NCBI RefSeq assembly: GCF_025725685.1
Contig: NZ_CP107008.1
Coordinates: 2,542,001 to 2,606,000 of the forward strand
Length of the DNA stretch: 64,000 bases
From: Halomonas sp. M4R1S46
GTDB taxonomy: Bacteria > Pseudomonadota > Gammaproteobacteria > Pseudomonadales > Halomonadaceae
Direction: 5' to 3'
Part shown: positions 24,559 to 32,276 of the stretch, piece after piece
Position numbering within the stretch: position 1 is the stretch's first letter
How the letters are laid out: each line of letters opens with the position of its first letter
Made by a program: the position numbers and the translations under genes
The notes under the pieces: generated by a model
The model's database searches: none
Told to the model about the DNA's origin: nothing
Seen by the model: the letters and a program-made list of their open reading frames with translations, nothing else

Positions 24559-26392
24559 GCGGTTCCTCCCGGGAATGGGCCACGCCACCGCGGCGCCGGC
24601 GACGCCAGAGGAGCAGGATCAGCAGCGACAGCACGGCCAGGGTGAGGCCGACCCACAGGCGCGGGTCGTCGCGGACGCGGGCCGCCAGGCGCTCGAGGCC
24701 TGGCCGGCCGGCCTGCCACCAGTCGCGCAGCCTGGCCGGTGCGGTATTGACGGCCTCGACGAAGCGGTCGGCGAGGTTGGGCCCGGGGCGGGCCGGCTCG
24801 GTCCCGTCGTCCGTGGCACCGAAACGCTCGGCGGCCAGGGTCGGGCCGGCCATGTCGGCCCGGCCGATGCCCACCCGGCCGTCGGGGTTGAGGATCAGGC
24901 GCGGCAGGCGCAGCTCGCGGGTCTCCCCGTCCAGGGTGAGGGTCGCCGTGAGCAACAGCGGCTGGCTGAGTTCCTCGTCCAGCGGCGGCAGCGGCAGGTG
25001 CCAGCGGGCCTCCCCCACCGCCTCGGCATCGAGGCGCTCGCCGCGCAGGTCCCCCCGGATCGCGGTGTTGTCGCGGTTGAGACGCGGATGCTCGGCGACC
25101 AGCACCACACGACCGGCGGCCGGGTCGTGGGCGACGCCGATGGCCGGCAGCACGTTCACCGCCTGGCTGCGCTGGCGCGCGAAGCCCTCGCCCTCGGCCC
25201 GGATCACCAGCCGGGCATTGCCGGTCAGGGCCGGTGCCGGGAGCCGCCCGCGGAAGTGCCCTTGGTCATCGGCCTCGAGGGTGACCGAGGCCTGCACCTC
25301 GCCGTCCAGGTCGCGCAGGCTGGCGATCAGGGTGGGGGCCTCCGGCAGGGCCTCGGCACCGGGCGTCCGTGCCAGCCAGGCCTCCAGCGGCAGCGCAAAG
25401 CCCCGGTAGAGGGTGGCCGGCAGCGGCGCGGTACGCAGGTGCCAGGGCGAGCTCACGCTGATCCGGCTCTTCTCGCCTACCGGGCCCTCCAGGCGCCACT
25501 CCCCGGGCGCCGGGTCCGGGAGGCGTATCAGGTCGAAGCGCGGCTCCACCTGCCAGCGCACCCCATCCGGTGCCGTCTCGGCCCGGTAGCGGCTGCCGTC
25601 GGGGGCCACCAGGGTCAGCGGGGGCGCGCCGGGCTCGTGGAAGACCAGCGCGGTGAGGCTCTCCACGCCGTCGTCCACCAGGAAGCGTCCCTCCTCCAGC
25701 GGAAGCCGGTCGGCGGGGAAGATGCGCTCGAGGATATCCAGGAAGGCGCCGAGCAGCCCGTCCGGGGAGGTCGCCACGCTGGCCAGGCCGCCGGTGCGCT
25801 GGGCCAGGCGCTCGACCAGGGCCAGGTCGGCCTCGTCGGAGAAGGCGATGGCATGGATGGCCACGCCCTGGTCGGCGAGCGCGGGCGCCAGCTCCTCCAC
25901 CAGGCGCTGCCGGGACCGGCGGTCGATGGCCGGCTTGGCCCCCCGAGACGGCGACAGGTCGATGACGCCATCGGTCATCAGGATCAGGTGGCGCCAGCCG
26001 TTAGCCTCGGCACCGGCGGCCTGACGCAGCGCGGCCTCGATATCGGTGTACTGCTGGTAGTCCTGGAGCGCCGGCGGCAGGGACAGCGCGCGCTCCCGCC
26101 AGTCTTCCGAGACCTCCCCCAGCGGCAGCGGGTTGTCGACCGTCTCGCCGAAGGTCCAGACCCCGGCGCTCACGCCTTCCGGCAGCAGCGACACCAGCAG
26201 GTCCATGGCGCTCACGGCCAGGCGATCGGGATCGTTGGTGCGCATGCTGCCGGAGACATCGACGACCACACGCACGTCCGGCCGCTCCTCCGGCGCCTGG
26301 GCCGGGGCCGTCGTCACCGTGCCCAGCACACAGGCCAGCCCCAGCAGCGCTGCCCCCGCGGCTCGCCTCCGGTACCTCCCCGCTTTGCCCAT
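24551..26392 (-). CDS. Secreted/membrane-anchored von Willebrand factor A domain protein
   Basis: 613 aa. An N-terminal signal segment (about residues 10-31) is followed by a VWA domain with the MIDAS motif DVSGSM near residue 45 and LILMTDGVIDLS further on. The middle is beta-rich extracytoplasmic sequence without a named domain, and a C-terminal helix (about residues 580-598) with an RRRRRG tail anchors it, so the bulk is periplasmic. It lies between a small membrane-protein gene and yafJ. It may coordinate a metal-dependent protein contact; the partner is unknown. Confidence 0.82.
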   Translation of the reverse strand: MGKAGRYRRRAAGAALLGLACVLGTVTTAPAQAPEERPDVRVVVDVSGSMRTNDPDRLAVSAMDLLVSLLPEGVSAGVWTFGETVDNPLPLGEVSEDWRERALSLPPALQDYQQYTDIEAALRQAAGAEANGWRHLILMTDGVIDLSPSRGAKPAIDRRSRQRLVEELAPALADQGVAIHAIAFSDEADLALVERLAQRTGGLASVATSPDGLLGAFLDILERIFPADRLPLEEGRFLVDDGVESLTALVFHEPGAPPLTLVAPDGSRYRAETAPDGVRWQVEPRFDLIRLPDPAPGEWRLEGPVGEKSRISVSSPWHLRTAPLPATLYRGFALPLEAWLARTPGAEALPEAPTLIASLRDLDGEVQASVTLEADDQGHFRGRLPAPALTGNARLVIRAEGEGFARQRSQAVNVLPAIGVAHDPAAGRVVLVAEHPRLNRDNTAIRGDLRGERLDAEAVGEARWHLPLPPLDEELSQPLLLTATLTLDGETRELRLPRLILNPDGRVGIGRADMAGPTLAAERFGATDDGTEPARPGPNLADRFVEAVNTAPARLRDWWQAGRPGLERLAARVRDDPRLWVGLTLAVLSLLILLLWRRRRRGGVAHSREEPHV

Positions 26393-26401
26393 CGAGGTTC
26401 C

Positions 26402-26851
26402 TTAGCCGATCACCGGCTCCCGTCGCTCGTCGCCGCCGCCCTGGCGGCCCCGTGGGGCTGACGCGTCCGCGTCGCCACGCCTGGCGTCACGCGCGGCCGG
26501 CCGCACGCTGTGGCGACCGCGGCGCCACAGCAACAGACCGACCAGGGCCCCGATACCCGCCGCCACGGCGACCAGCAGCAGGGCCGGCGCCATGGCCCCG
26601 AAATCGCCCTCGAGGAAGGCCAGGCCGGCCACCACCACGGCCGGGGCGAGACCGGTGTAGAATTCCCCCTCTTCCATCAGCGGCAGCCGGAAGCTCGCCG
26701 GCACCCACATCACCCCGGCGACCGCCCAGGTGATCACCAGGCGTGGCAGGCGCGGCAGGAAGGCCAGGCCCAGGTAGCCGGTCCCCAGGACCACCAGCGA
26801 CAGCAGCGCGTAGCTCAGCCATAGTAGGGACATCGAATCCGAAATCAGCAT
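26402..26851 (-). CDS. Small membrane protein upstream of the VWA gene, unknown function
   Basis: 149 aa with about four hydrophobic segments (8-28, 36-55, 66-84 and 87-109) and a basic, Gly/Asp/Arg-rich tail. No family is recognised. The start at 26851 is favoured by a GAGG box; an ATG at 26833 is possible. It ends 9 bp before the VWA gene, so co-transcription and a shared membrane complex with it are likely. Confidence 0.7.
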   Translation of the reverse strand: MLISDSMSLLWLSYALLSLVVLGTGYLGLAFLPRLPRLVITWAVAGVMWVPASFRLPLMEEGEFYTGLAPAVVVAGLAFLEGDFGAMAPALLLVAVAAGIGALVGLLLWRRGRHSVRPAARDARRGDADASAPRGRQGGGDERREPVIG

Positions 26852-26923
26852 CGGTACCTCGTCTTCACGGCCTCACAGACCGCACGTAGTTGAATTCACA
26901 CTGAGTATGGTACATCCCGCACC

Positions 26924-29038
26924 ATGAAAGCACAGCCTCCCAGCGACCGGGACCGCGTCCCGACGCCCCTCCCGTCATCCCCCGCTCCCCACTTCCGGCG
27001 GGGCGACGACCCCGAATGGCACTGGCTGGAGAACCGCGACGACCCCCGGGTGCCGGCGTTCCTCGAGGCCGCCAATGAGCAGGCGCGTCGCTGGTTCGCC
27101 CCCCTGGACGACCTGACCGAGCGCCTCTACCACGGCCACCTGGCGCGCCGCGAACTCGCCGTCCGGGGCCTGCCGACGGCGCTCGACCACTATACGGTAT
27201 GGAGCGAGACGGCGGTGGATGCCGACCATCCGGTATGGTGGCGCCATCCAAACGGCCAGCCCGAGGCCGCCGAGGCCTTCCTCGACCTGGAGAGCCGTTC
27301 CCGGGCCCACGCCTTCTACGAGGTCGGCGACATGGCGCTGTCCCCCGACGAGGCCTGGCTGGCCTGGACGGAGGACACCCGCGGCGACGAGACCTTCACC
27401 CTGCAACTCAAGCGGCTGCCCGATGGCGAGCCGACGGTGCTGCTCGAGGCGATCGGCCCCGAACTGTGCTGGGCGGAGGACGGCGCCACCCTGCTGTTCA
27501 CCCGCTTCGATGCCACCCAGCGCCCCGAGAGCATCTGGCGGCTGTGTCTCGCCCTGGACGCCGACCTCCCCCGCCCCAGCGGCGACCCGGTGCTGGTACT
27601 GCGGGAGGACGATCCGGAGTTCTGGCTGGGCCTCGGCAAGACCCGCTCCCGTGCCTGGCTGATGCTGGAGTCCGCATCCAAGGACACCAGCGAGGTCCAG
27701 CTGGTTCCGGCCCGGGCACCGGCCACGCCGCCGCACCTGTTCCGCGCCCGGGAGCAAGGCGTCGAGTACGCCGTCGACCACCGGCCGGGACACTTCTACG
27801 TGCTGCACAACCGCCAGGCCCCTCACTTCTGCCTCGACCGGGTCGACGAGGCCCGTCCCGACGCCGAGGGCGAGCGGCTGATCGCCCACCGCGACGACAC
27901 CACCCTGGAGGGCATCGACGCCTTCGCCTGGGGGCTGGTGGCCACCGAGCGGGATCACCACCAGGCTCAGGTGCGGCTGCGGGTGCTCGAGTACGGCGAG
28001 CAGCACGAGTGCCGGCGCGACGAGCGCCTGCCGCTGCCCGAGACGCCCTGCAGCCTGGCCCTGGGCGATGCCCCCCACTTCGACACGCGACGCCAGCGGC
28101 TGCGCGAGGAGTCCTTCACCCTGCCGGTGACCTGGGCGGAAATCGACCTGGACGACGGCAGCCGCCGGCAACTCAAGCGCCAGGCCGTGCACGGCGACCT
28201 GCAGCCCGACCAACTCGCCTGCGAGCGGCTCTGGGCCCGCTCCCACGACGGCGAGCGCATCCCGGTCTCGGTGGTGATGCGCGCCGACCTGGTGGGCCAC
28301 CCGCTGCCGACCCTGCTCTACGGCTACGGCGCCTACGGCGAGGTCCTCGATCCCTGGTTCTCGGTGGCTCGCCTGGAGCTGCTGGCCCGCGGGGTGGCCT
28401 TCGCGGTGGCCCATGTACGGGGCGGGGGCGATCGCGGCGAGCCCTGGTACCTGGCCGGCAAGCTGGAGCACAAGGCCAACAGCTTCCAGGACTTCCTGGC
28501 CGCCCGCGACGCCCTGGTCGCCAAGGGGGTCAGCGACGGCGAGCGCATCGTCGCCTACGGGGCCAGCGCCGGGGGGCTGCTGGTGGGCGCCAGCCTCAAC
28601 CTGGCACCGGACCGGTTCTGCGCCGCGGTGCTCGACGTGCCCTTCGTCGACGTGCTGCGCACCATGGAGAATCCCGACCTGCCGCTGACCACCGCCGAGT
28701 ACAGCGAGTGGGGCAACCCCCAGGACCCGGCCGCCCGTCGCCGCATCCACGACTACTCGCCGCTGGACAACCTGCCCGATGCTCCCTGGCCGCCGGTGTT
28801 CCTCCAGGGCAGCTGGCACGACACCCGGGTGCCCTACTGGGAGCCGGCCAAGCTCTATGCCCGTCTCACCGAGCTGGCGCTGGCCCACGACGGCCCCGAG
28901 CATCGCCCCACCCTGCTGCGCACCGACATGGAGGCCGGCCACGGCGGTGCCTCGGGGCGCTTCAAGAGCTGGCACGACAACGCCCGCCAGGACGCCTTCA
29001 TCCTCTGGGCGCTGGGGGTGGAGGGCCGGGACGCCTGA
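26924..29038 (+). CDS. Prolyl oligopeptidase family serine peptidase (oligopeptidase B-like)
   Basis: 704 aa, the usual size for S9A peptidases. The N-terminal beta-propeller region (about 60-420) begins DPEWHWLENRDDPRV. The C-terminal hydrolase has GASAGGLLVGASLN with the catalytic serine, an aspartate in the SWHDTRVPYWEP segment and the histidine in MEAGHGGASGRF. VRGGGDRGEPWY is the family motif around the active site. It likely cleaves short basic peptides in the cytoplasm, as no signal peptide is seen. It is divergent from the membrane-protein/VWA pair and convergent with ycgN. Confidence 0.92.
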   Translation: MKAQPPSDRDRVPTPLPSSPAPHFRRGDDPEWHWLENRDDPRVPAFLEAANEQARRWFAPLDDLTERLYHGHLARRELAVRGLPTALDHYTVWSETAVDADHPVWWRHPNGQPEAAEAFLDLESRSRAHAFYEVGDMALSPDEAWLAWTEDTRGDETFTLQLKRLPDGEPTVLLEAIGPELCWAEDGATLLFTRFDATQRPESIWRLCLALDADLPRPSGDPVLVLREDDPEFWLGLGKTRSRAWLMLESASKDTSEVQLVPARAPATPPHLFRAREQGVEYAVDHRPGHFYVLHNRQAPHFCLDRVDEARPDAEGERLIAHRDDTTLEGIDAFAWGLVATERDHHQAQVRLRVLEYGEQHECRRDERLPLPETPCSLALGDAPHFDTRRQRLREESFTLPVTWAEIDLDDGSRRQLKRQAVHGDLQPDQLACERLWARSHDGERIPVSVVMRADLVGHPLPTLLYGYGAYGEVLDPWFSVARLELLARGVAFAVAHVRGGGDRGEPWYLAGKLEHKANSFQDFLAARDALVAKGVSDGERIVAYGASAGGLLVGASLNLAPDRFCAAVLDVPFVDVLRTMENPDLPLTTAEYSEWGNPQDPAARRRIHDYSPLDNLPDAPWPPVFLQGSWHDTRVPYWEPAKLYARLTELALAHDGPEHRPTLLRTDMEAGHGGASGRFKSWHDNARQDAFILWALGVEGRDA

Positions 29039-29050
29039 TGGGCGCCGGCC

Positions 29051-29497
29051 TCAGCCGTCGATGGGCAGGATGGCGATGATATGGTCCTCGAGCTCCTCGT
29101 CGGGGACCTCCGCCTGGGATACGGCGAAGCTACGCACGCTGATGCCCTTGCGATGGACTCGCTCGGGGTCGCCGGAGATCAGCGGGTGCCAGCCGGCCAG
29201 CTTGCGCCCTTCCGCCAGGCGGCGATAGGCGCAGGAGCCGGGCAGCCAGCGGAAGTCCTCGATGCGCTCGGGGGTCAACTGCTGGCAGTCCGGCACCCTG
29301 GCGAAGCGGTGGTCGTAGTCGCTGCAGCGGCAGCTGCCGATATCCAGCAGCTGGCAGGCGACGTTGAGCACCGCCAGGTCGCCCTCGTCGTCCTGGAACT
29401 TGAGCAGGCAGCACTGGCCGCAGCCATCGCAGAGCGCCTCCCACTCCTCCTCGGTGAGCGCCTCCAGCGGGAAGCGCTCCCAGAACCGTTCTCGCAT
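29051..29497 (-). CDS. ycgN: YcgN/UPF0260 family cysteine-cluster protein
   Basis: 148 aa from MRERFWERFPLEALTEEEWEALCDGCGQCCLLKF; the start at 29497 follows a GAGG box. The conserved cysteines CDGCGQCC, the SCRCSDY region and the C-terminal WLPGSCAYRRLAEGR are the UPF0260 signature. The cluster suggests metal binding, but no activity is established for the family. It is the last gene of the row rnd-ycgL-ycgN, a conserved gammaproteobacterial arrangement, and is separated from ycgL by the repeat at 29546. Confidence 0.92.
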   Translation of the reverse strand: MRERFWERFPLEALTEEEWEALCDGCGQCCLLKFQDDEGDLAVLNVACQLLDIGSCRCSDYDHRFARVPDCQQLTPERIEDFRWLPGSCAYRRLAEGRKLAGWHPLISGDPERVHRKGISVRSFAVSQAEVPDEELEDHIIAILPIDG

Positions 29498-29545
29498 TTC
29501 GTATGCCTCGCAGATATCTCGCGGTGGAATACCCATCAAGGATGC

Positions 29546-29674
29546 GCTGATTTATGTTACGAGCGACGAGAGGCTGGCCGCCGCCGGAACGGAGAAGCCG
29601 GAGTTTACACGGCAGTAAATGAGCAATTCGAGTACCGCCGGCGGCCAGGATATCGAGCGCAGTAATAAATCGGC
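29546..29674. repeat. Structured intergenic repeat, copy A (between ycgL and ycgN)
   Basis: About 129 bp forming a long imperfect palindrome. The outer arms GCTGATTTAT and ATAAATCGGC pair over 10 bp, the middle arms CTGGCCGCCG and CGGCGGCCAG pair over 10 bp, and the apex has TTTAC and GTAAA. The core CGGAGTTTACA, 4 nt, AGTAAATGAG is shared with copy B at 31767-31894. The element begins 6 bp from the ycgL stop codon. Confidence 0.75.
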
Positions 29675-29680
29675 GTTTCC

Positions 29681-29983
29681 TCAGTAGCGGGCCTCGGTGG
29701 GGGTGCGATAGAGGTCCAGCAGATACGCCTCCTTGGCCGGCGGCATCTGCAGGTAGAAGCCCTTGTCCTCGATGGCGGCCATGACCGCGGCGGCGCTGGT
29801 GCGGGCCAGGGGCTTGTCCGGGGTGAGGATCAGCGTCATGGCGGACAGCGGCTTGCCGAAGCGCTCGAGCAGCGCCTCGGGCACGTCCTCGAGGCCGCGG
29901 CGCTTGTCCACGTAGAGGTACATCTCGTCATGGCGCGCGCTCTTGAAGATCTCACAGAGCAGCTTGCCGTTCATGGTCGTCAT
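29681..29983 (-). CDS. ycgL: YcgL domain protein
   Basis: 100 aa. MNGKLLCEIFKSARHDEMYLYVDKRRGLEDVPEALLERFG and the later KGFYLQMPPAKE match the YcgL family, whose function is not established. The start at 29983 is chosen because GGGAG lies 6 bp upstream and its ATG overlaps the rnd stop codon (ATGA), implying translational coupling to rnd. The C-terminus is EARY. It follows rnd and precedes ycgN, the usual order. Confidence 0.92.
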   Translation of the reverse strand: MTTMNGKLLCEIFKSARHDEMYLYVDKRRGLEDVPEALLERFGKPLSAMTLILTPDKPLARTSAAAVMAAIEDKGFYLQMPPAKEAYLLDLYRTPTEARY

Positions 29984-31110
29984 GCAGGCTCCCCCACTTT
30001 GCTCAGGGCACGTTCCAGGGCATCGGCGAGCCGCTCGCCGCGCCACCCGGTGGGCAGCGGCAGGGGCTCGCCCTTGAGTTGCGCGCTGGCCAGGGCCTCC
30101 AGCTCGCGCCGCCGCAGCAGCACCTCCGGGGCCACGCCCAGGGCCTCTGCCTCGGCGCCGACCACCTGCTTCATGGCCTTGACGCGTTTCTTGAAGGCCG
30201 AGTCCATGGGCGACAGCGGCGCCGCCGGCAGGCTGTCGGCCTCGGCGTGGCGCGCCTCGCGGACCAGCGCCAGCAGGGTATCGCCCTCGCGCTTGACCAG
30301 CGGCGGCTTGACACCCTCCACGCCGGCCAGCTCATGGCGGTTCTCGGGCATCCGCTCGGCGATGGCATACAACAGCTTGTCGCTGGCCAGCCAGCCGCGC
30401 GGCAGGTCGCGGCGACGCACCTCGCCCTCGCGCCAGGCGGTCAGCCGGCGGTAGGCCTCGATCTGGCGTGGCGAAAGCCGCCACAGCTGGCGCTGGCGCC
30501 GGTACCACTGGCCGTCCGCTTCCTCGCTGCGCACCTGGGCGAGCAGCTCGGCACAGTCCTCCTCCAGCCAGGCCAGCCGGCCATGGCGGATGAGCGCCTC
30601 GCGCTGGCCGGCCCAGACGTCCAGCAGGTAGGCCACGTCCAGGGCGGCATAGGTCTTCTGGGCCTCGGAGAGCGGCCGCTCCAGCCAGTTGGAGCGCGTC
30701 TCGTCCTTGGGCAGGGTCTCGCCGACCCAGAACTCGACCAGCTTCTGGTAGCCCATGGCGGGCACCTCGCCGAGCAGCGACTGGGCGATCTGGGTATCCA
30801 CCAGCGGCGCGACCGATCCTCCGGCCCAGTGGGCGAGGACCTCCAGGTCCTCGCTGGAGGCATGCAGCAGCTTCAGCGGACCCTCGGCCAGCAGGCGCCG
30901 GAACGCCTCGCTGCAGGCCACCTCCAGGGGGTCGACCAGGTACGCCGGCCCGCCGGCGCAGAACTGGATCAGCGCCGGCACGGGATGGAAGGTCCGCTCG
31001 CGGAAGAACTCGGTGTCCAGGGCGATGACGTCGGCCCGGGCCACCTCGGCACAGGCGGCGTCGAGGGCCTCGGGGGTGTCGATCCAGCGAATCTCGGGGG
31101 TCAGGGGCAT
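29980..31110 (-). CDS. rnd: Ribonuclease D
   Basis: 376 aa from MPLTPEIRWIDTPEAL at 31110; codons further upstream are Arg/Pro-rich and non-conserved. The DEDDy exonuclease motifs are VIALDTEFFRERTF, LLHASSEDLEVL and the Y/D of YAALDVAYLLDVW. The HRDC domain is seen around residues 205-285 (WRLSPRQIEAYRRLTAWRE) and a second HRDC-like C-terminal part follows. It trims tRNA and other small RNA 3' ends. It is co-transcribed with ycgL, and recR lies 29 bp upstream. Confidence 0.94.
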   Translation of the reverse strand: MPLTPEIRWIDTPEALDAACAEVARADVIALDTEFFRERTFHPVPALIQFCAGGPAYLVDPLEVACSEAFRRLLAEGPLKLLHASSEDLEVLAHWAGGSVAPLVDTQIAQSLLGEVPAMGYQKLVEFWVGETLPKDETRSNWLERPLSEAQKTYAALDVAYLLDVWAGQREALIRHGRLAWLEEDCAELLAQVRSEEADGQWYRRQRQLWRLSPRQIEAYRRLTAWREGEVRRRDLPRGWLASDKLLYAIAERMPENRHELAGVEGVKPPLVKREGDTLLALVREARHAEADSLPAAPLSPMDSAFKKRVKAMKQVVGAEAEALGVAPEVLLRRRELEALASAQLKGEPLPLPTGWRGERLADALERALSKVGEPA

Positions 31111-31139
31111 GCGGGGTTCCGGGGGATGGTGGTCGGCGG

Positions 31140-31745
31140 TCACTCGCCCTGGAAGGGCAGGCGACCGGTGAAGGCGCGGCTCAGGGTACCGCCATCGACG
31201 TACTCGAGCTCGCCGCCCATGGGCACGCCGTAGGCGAGGCGCGACAGCGTCACGCCCTGGGACGCGAGCTGGGCGGCGATGTAGTGGGCGGTGGCCTCCC
31301 CTTCCACGGTGGGGTTGGTGGCCAGGATCACCTCGGCGACGGCACCCTCGGCCACCCGGGCCTCGAGCTGGTCGAGGCCGATGTCCTCGGGACCGATGCC
31401 GTCCAGCGGCGAGAGGTGACCGTGCAGCACGAAGTAGCGCCCCCGGTAGCCGCCCGCCTCCTCGATGGCGAGCTGGTCCGCGGGGGACTCCACCACGCAC
31501 AGCACGGCATCGTCCCGCCGGGGGCTCTCGCAGAGCGCGCAGACCGACTCCTCGGTGAGGGTCCGACAGCGCCGACAGTAGCCGACCTCCTCGAGGGCCA
31601 CGCCGAGCACCTCGGCCAGCCGCCGGCCGCCGTCACGGTCACGCTCGAGCAGGTGCATGGCCATGCGCTGGGCGGTCTTGGGGCCGACGCCGGGCAGCAC
31701 CCGGAGCGACTCCATGAGGCGCTCGACCAGGGGGGAAAAGCTCAT
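31140..31745 (-). CDS. recR: Recombination mediator protein RecR
   Basis: 201 aa, normal length. The helix-hairpin-helix is VLPGVGPKTAQRMAMHLL, the zinc finger is CRRCRTLTEESVCALC, and the Toprim domain has VVESPADQLAIEEAG and EVILATNPTVEGEATAHYIA. The C-terminal Walker-like GGTLSRAFTGR follows. It acts in RecFOR-dependent gap repair. The order dnaX-ebfC-recR is conserved in gammaproteobacteria; here the repeat at 31767 lies between ebfC and recR. Confidence 0.96.
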   Translation of the reverse strand: MSFSPLVERLMESLRVLPGVGPKTAQRMAMHLLERDRDGGRRLAEVLGVALEEVGYCRRCRTLTEESVCALCESPRRDDAVLCVVESPADQLAIEEAGGYRGRYFVLHGHLSPLDGIGPEDIGLDQLEARVAEGAVAEVILATNPTVEGEATAHYIAAQLASQGVTLSRLAYGVPMGGELEYVDGGTLSRAFTGRLPFQGE

Positions 31746-31766
31746 TGGCAGCGTCTCACTGGCTCT

Positions 31767-31894
31767 GGCTGAATCTCGGGCGAGCGATGATCAGGCAAGG
31801 CAAAAATCCTCGAAAAAACGGAGTTTACATGTAGTAAATGAGTATTTTGAGAGGCTTTTTAACGCCGCATGATCGAGCGCAGCCGGTTTCAGCC
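31767..31894. repeat. Structured intergenic repeat, copy B (between ebfC and recR)
   Basis: About 128 bp. Outer arms GGCTGAA and TTCAGCC pair over 7 bp, AAAAATCCTCGAAAA pairs imperfectly with TTTTGAGAGGCTTTTT, and the apex again has TTTAC and GTAAA. The core CGGAGTTTACA, 3 nt, AGTAAATGAG and the block ATCGAGCGCAG are shared with copy A, while the arms differ in sequence yet stay complementary. It begins 3 bp from the ebfC stop codon. Confidence 0.75.
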
Positions 31895-31897
31895 GAG

Positions 31898-32224
31898 TCA
31901 GAAGGGCATCTTGAAGCCCGGCGGCAGGTTCAGCCCGGCGGTGGCCTCCTCCATCATCTGCTTGGAGCTGGCCTCGACCTTGCGCACGGCGTCGTTGACC
32001 GCCGCGGCGAGCAGGTCCTCGAGGAGCTCCTTGTCCTCTTCCATGACGCTCGGGTCGATGTCGACCTTGATCACGTCATGGCGGCCGTTCATGGTCACCT
32101 TGATCATGCCGGCGCCGGCCTCGCCCTGGACCTCGGCCTTGGCGACCTCCTCCTGGGCCTTCTGCATCTTCTCCTGCATCTCCTGGGCCTGCTTCATCAG
32201 GTTGCCCATTCCACCCTTCATCAT
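31898..32224 (-). CDS. ebfC: YbaB/EbfC nucleoid-associated DNA-binding protein
   Basis: 108 aa, glycine/methionine-rich start MKGGMGNLMKQAQEMQEKMQ followed by the long helix and the strand region AGMIKVTMNGRHDVIKVDIDPSV and EDKELLEDLLAAAVNDAVRK, all typical. The C-terminal GLNLPPGFKMPF is the family's usual end. It forms dimers that bind DNA broadly. It lies between dnaX and recR, the standard context. M1 and M2 are both possible starts. Confidence 0.95.
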   Translation of the reverse strand: MMKGGMGNLMKQAQEMQEKMQKAQEEVAKAEVQGEAGAGMIKVTMNGRHDVIKVDIDPSVMEEDKELLEDLLAAAVNDAVRKVEASSKQMMEEATAGLNLPPGFKMPF

Positions 32225-32276
32225 GGCGGTATCCTCTCGATTGAATGGTCTTGCATCGGCTCGTGGTGATGACCGG

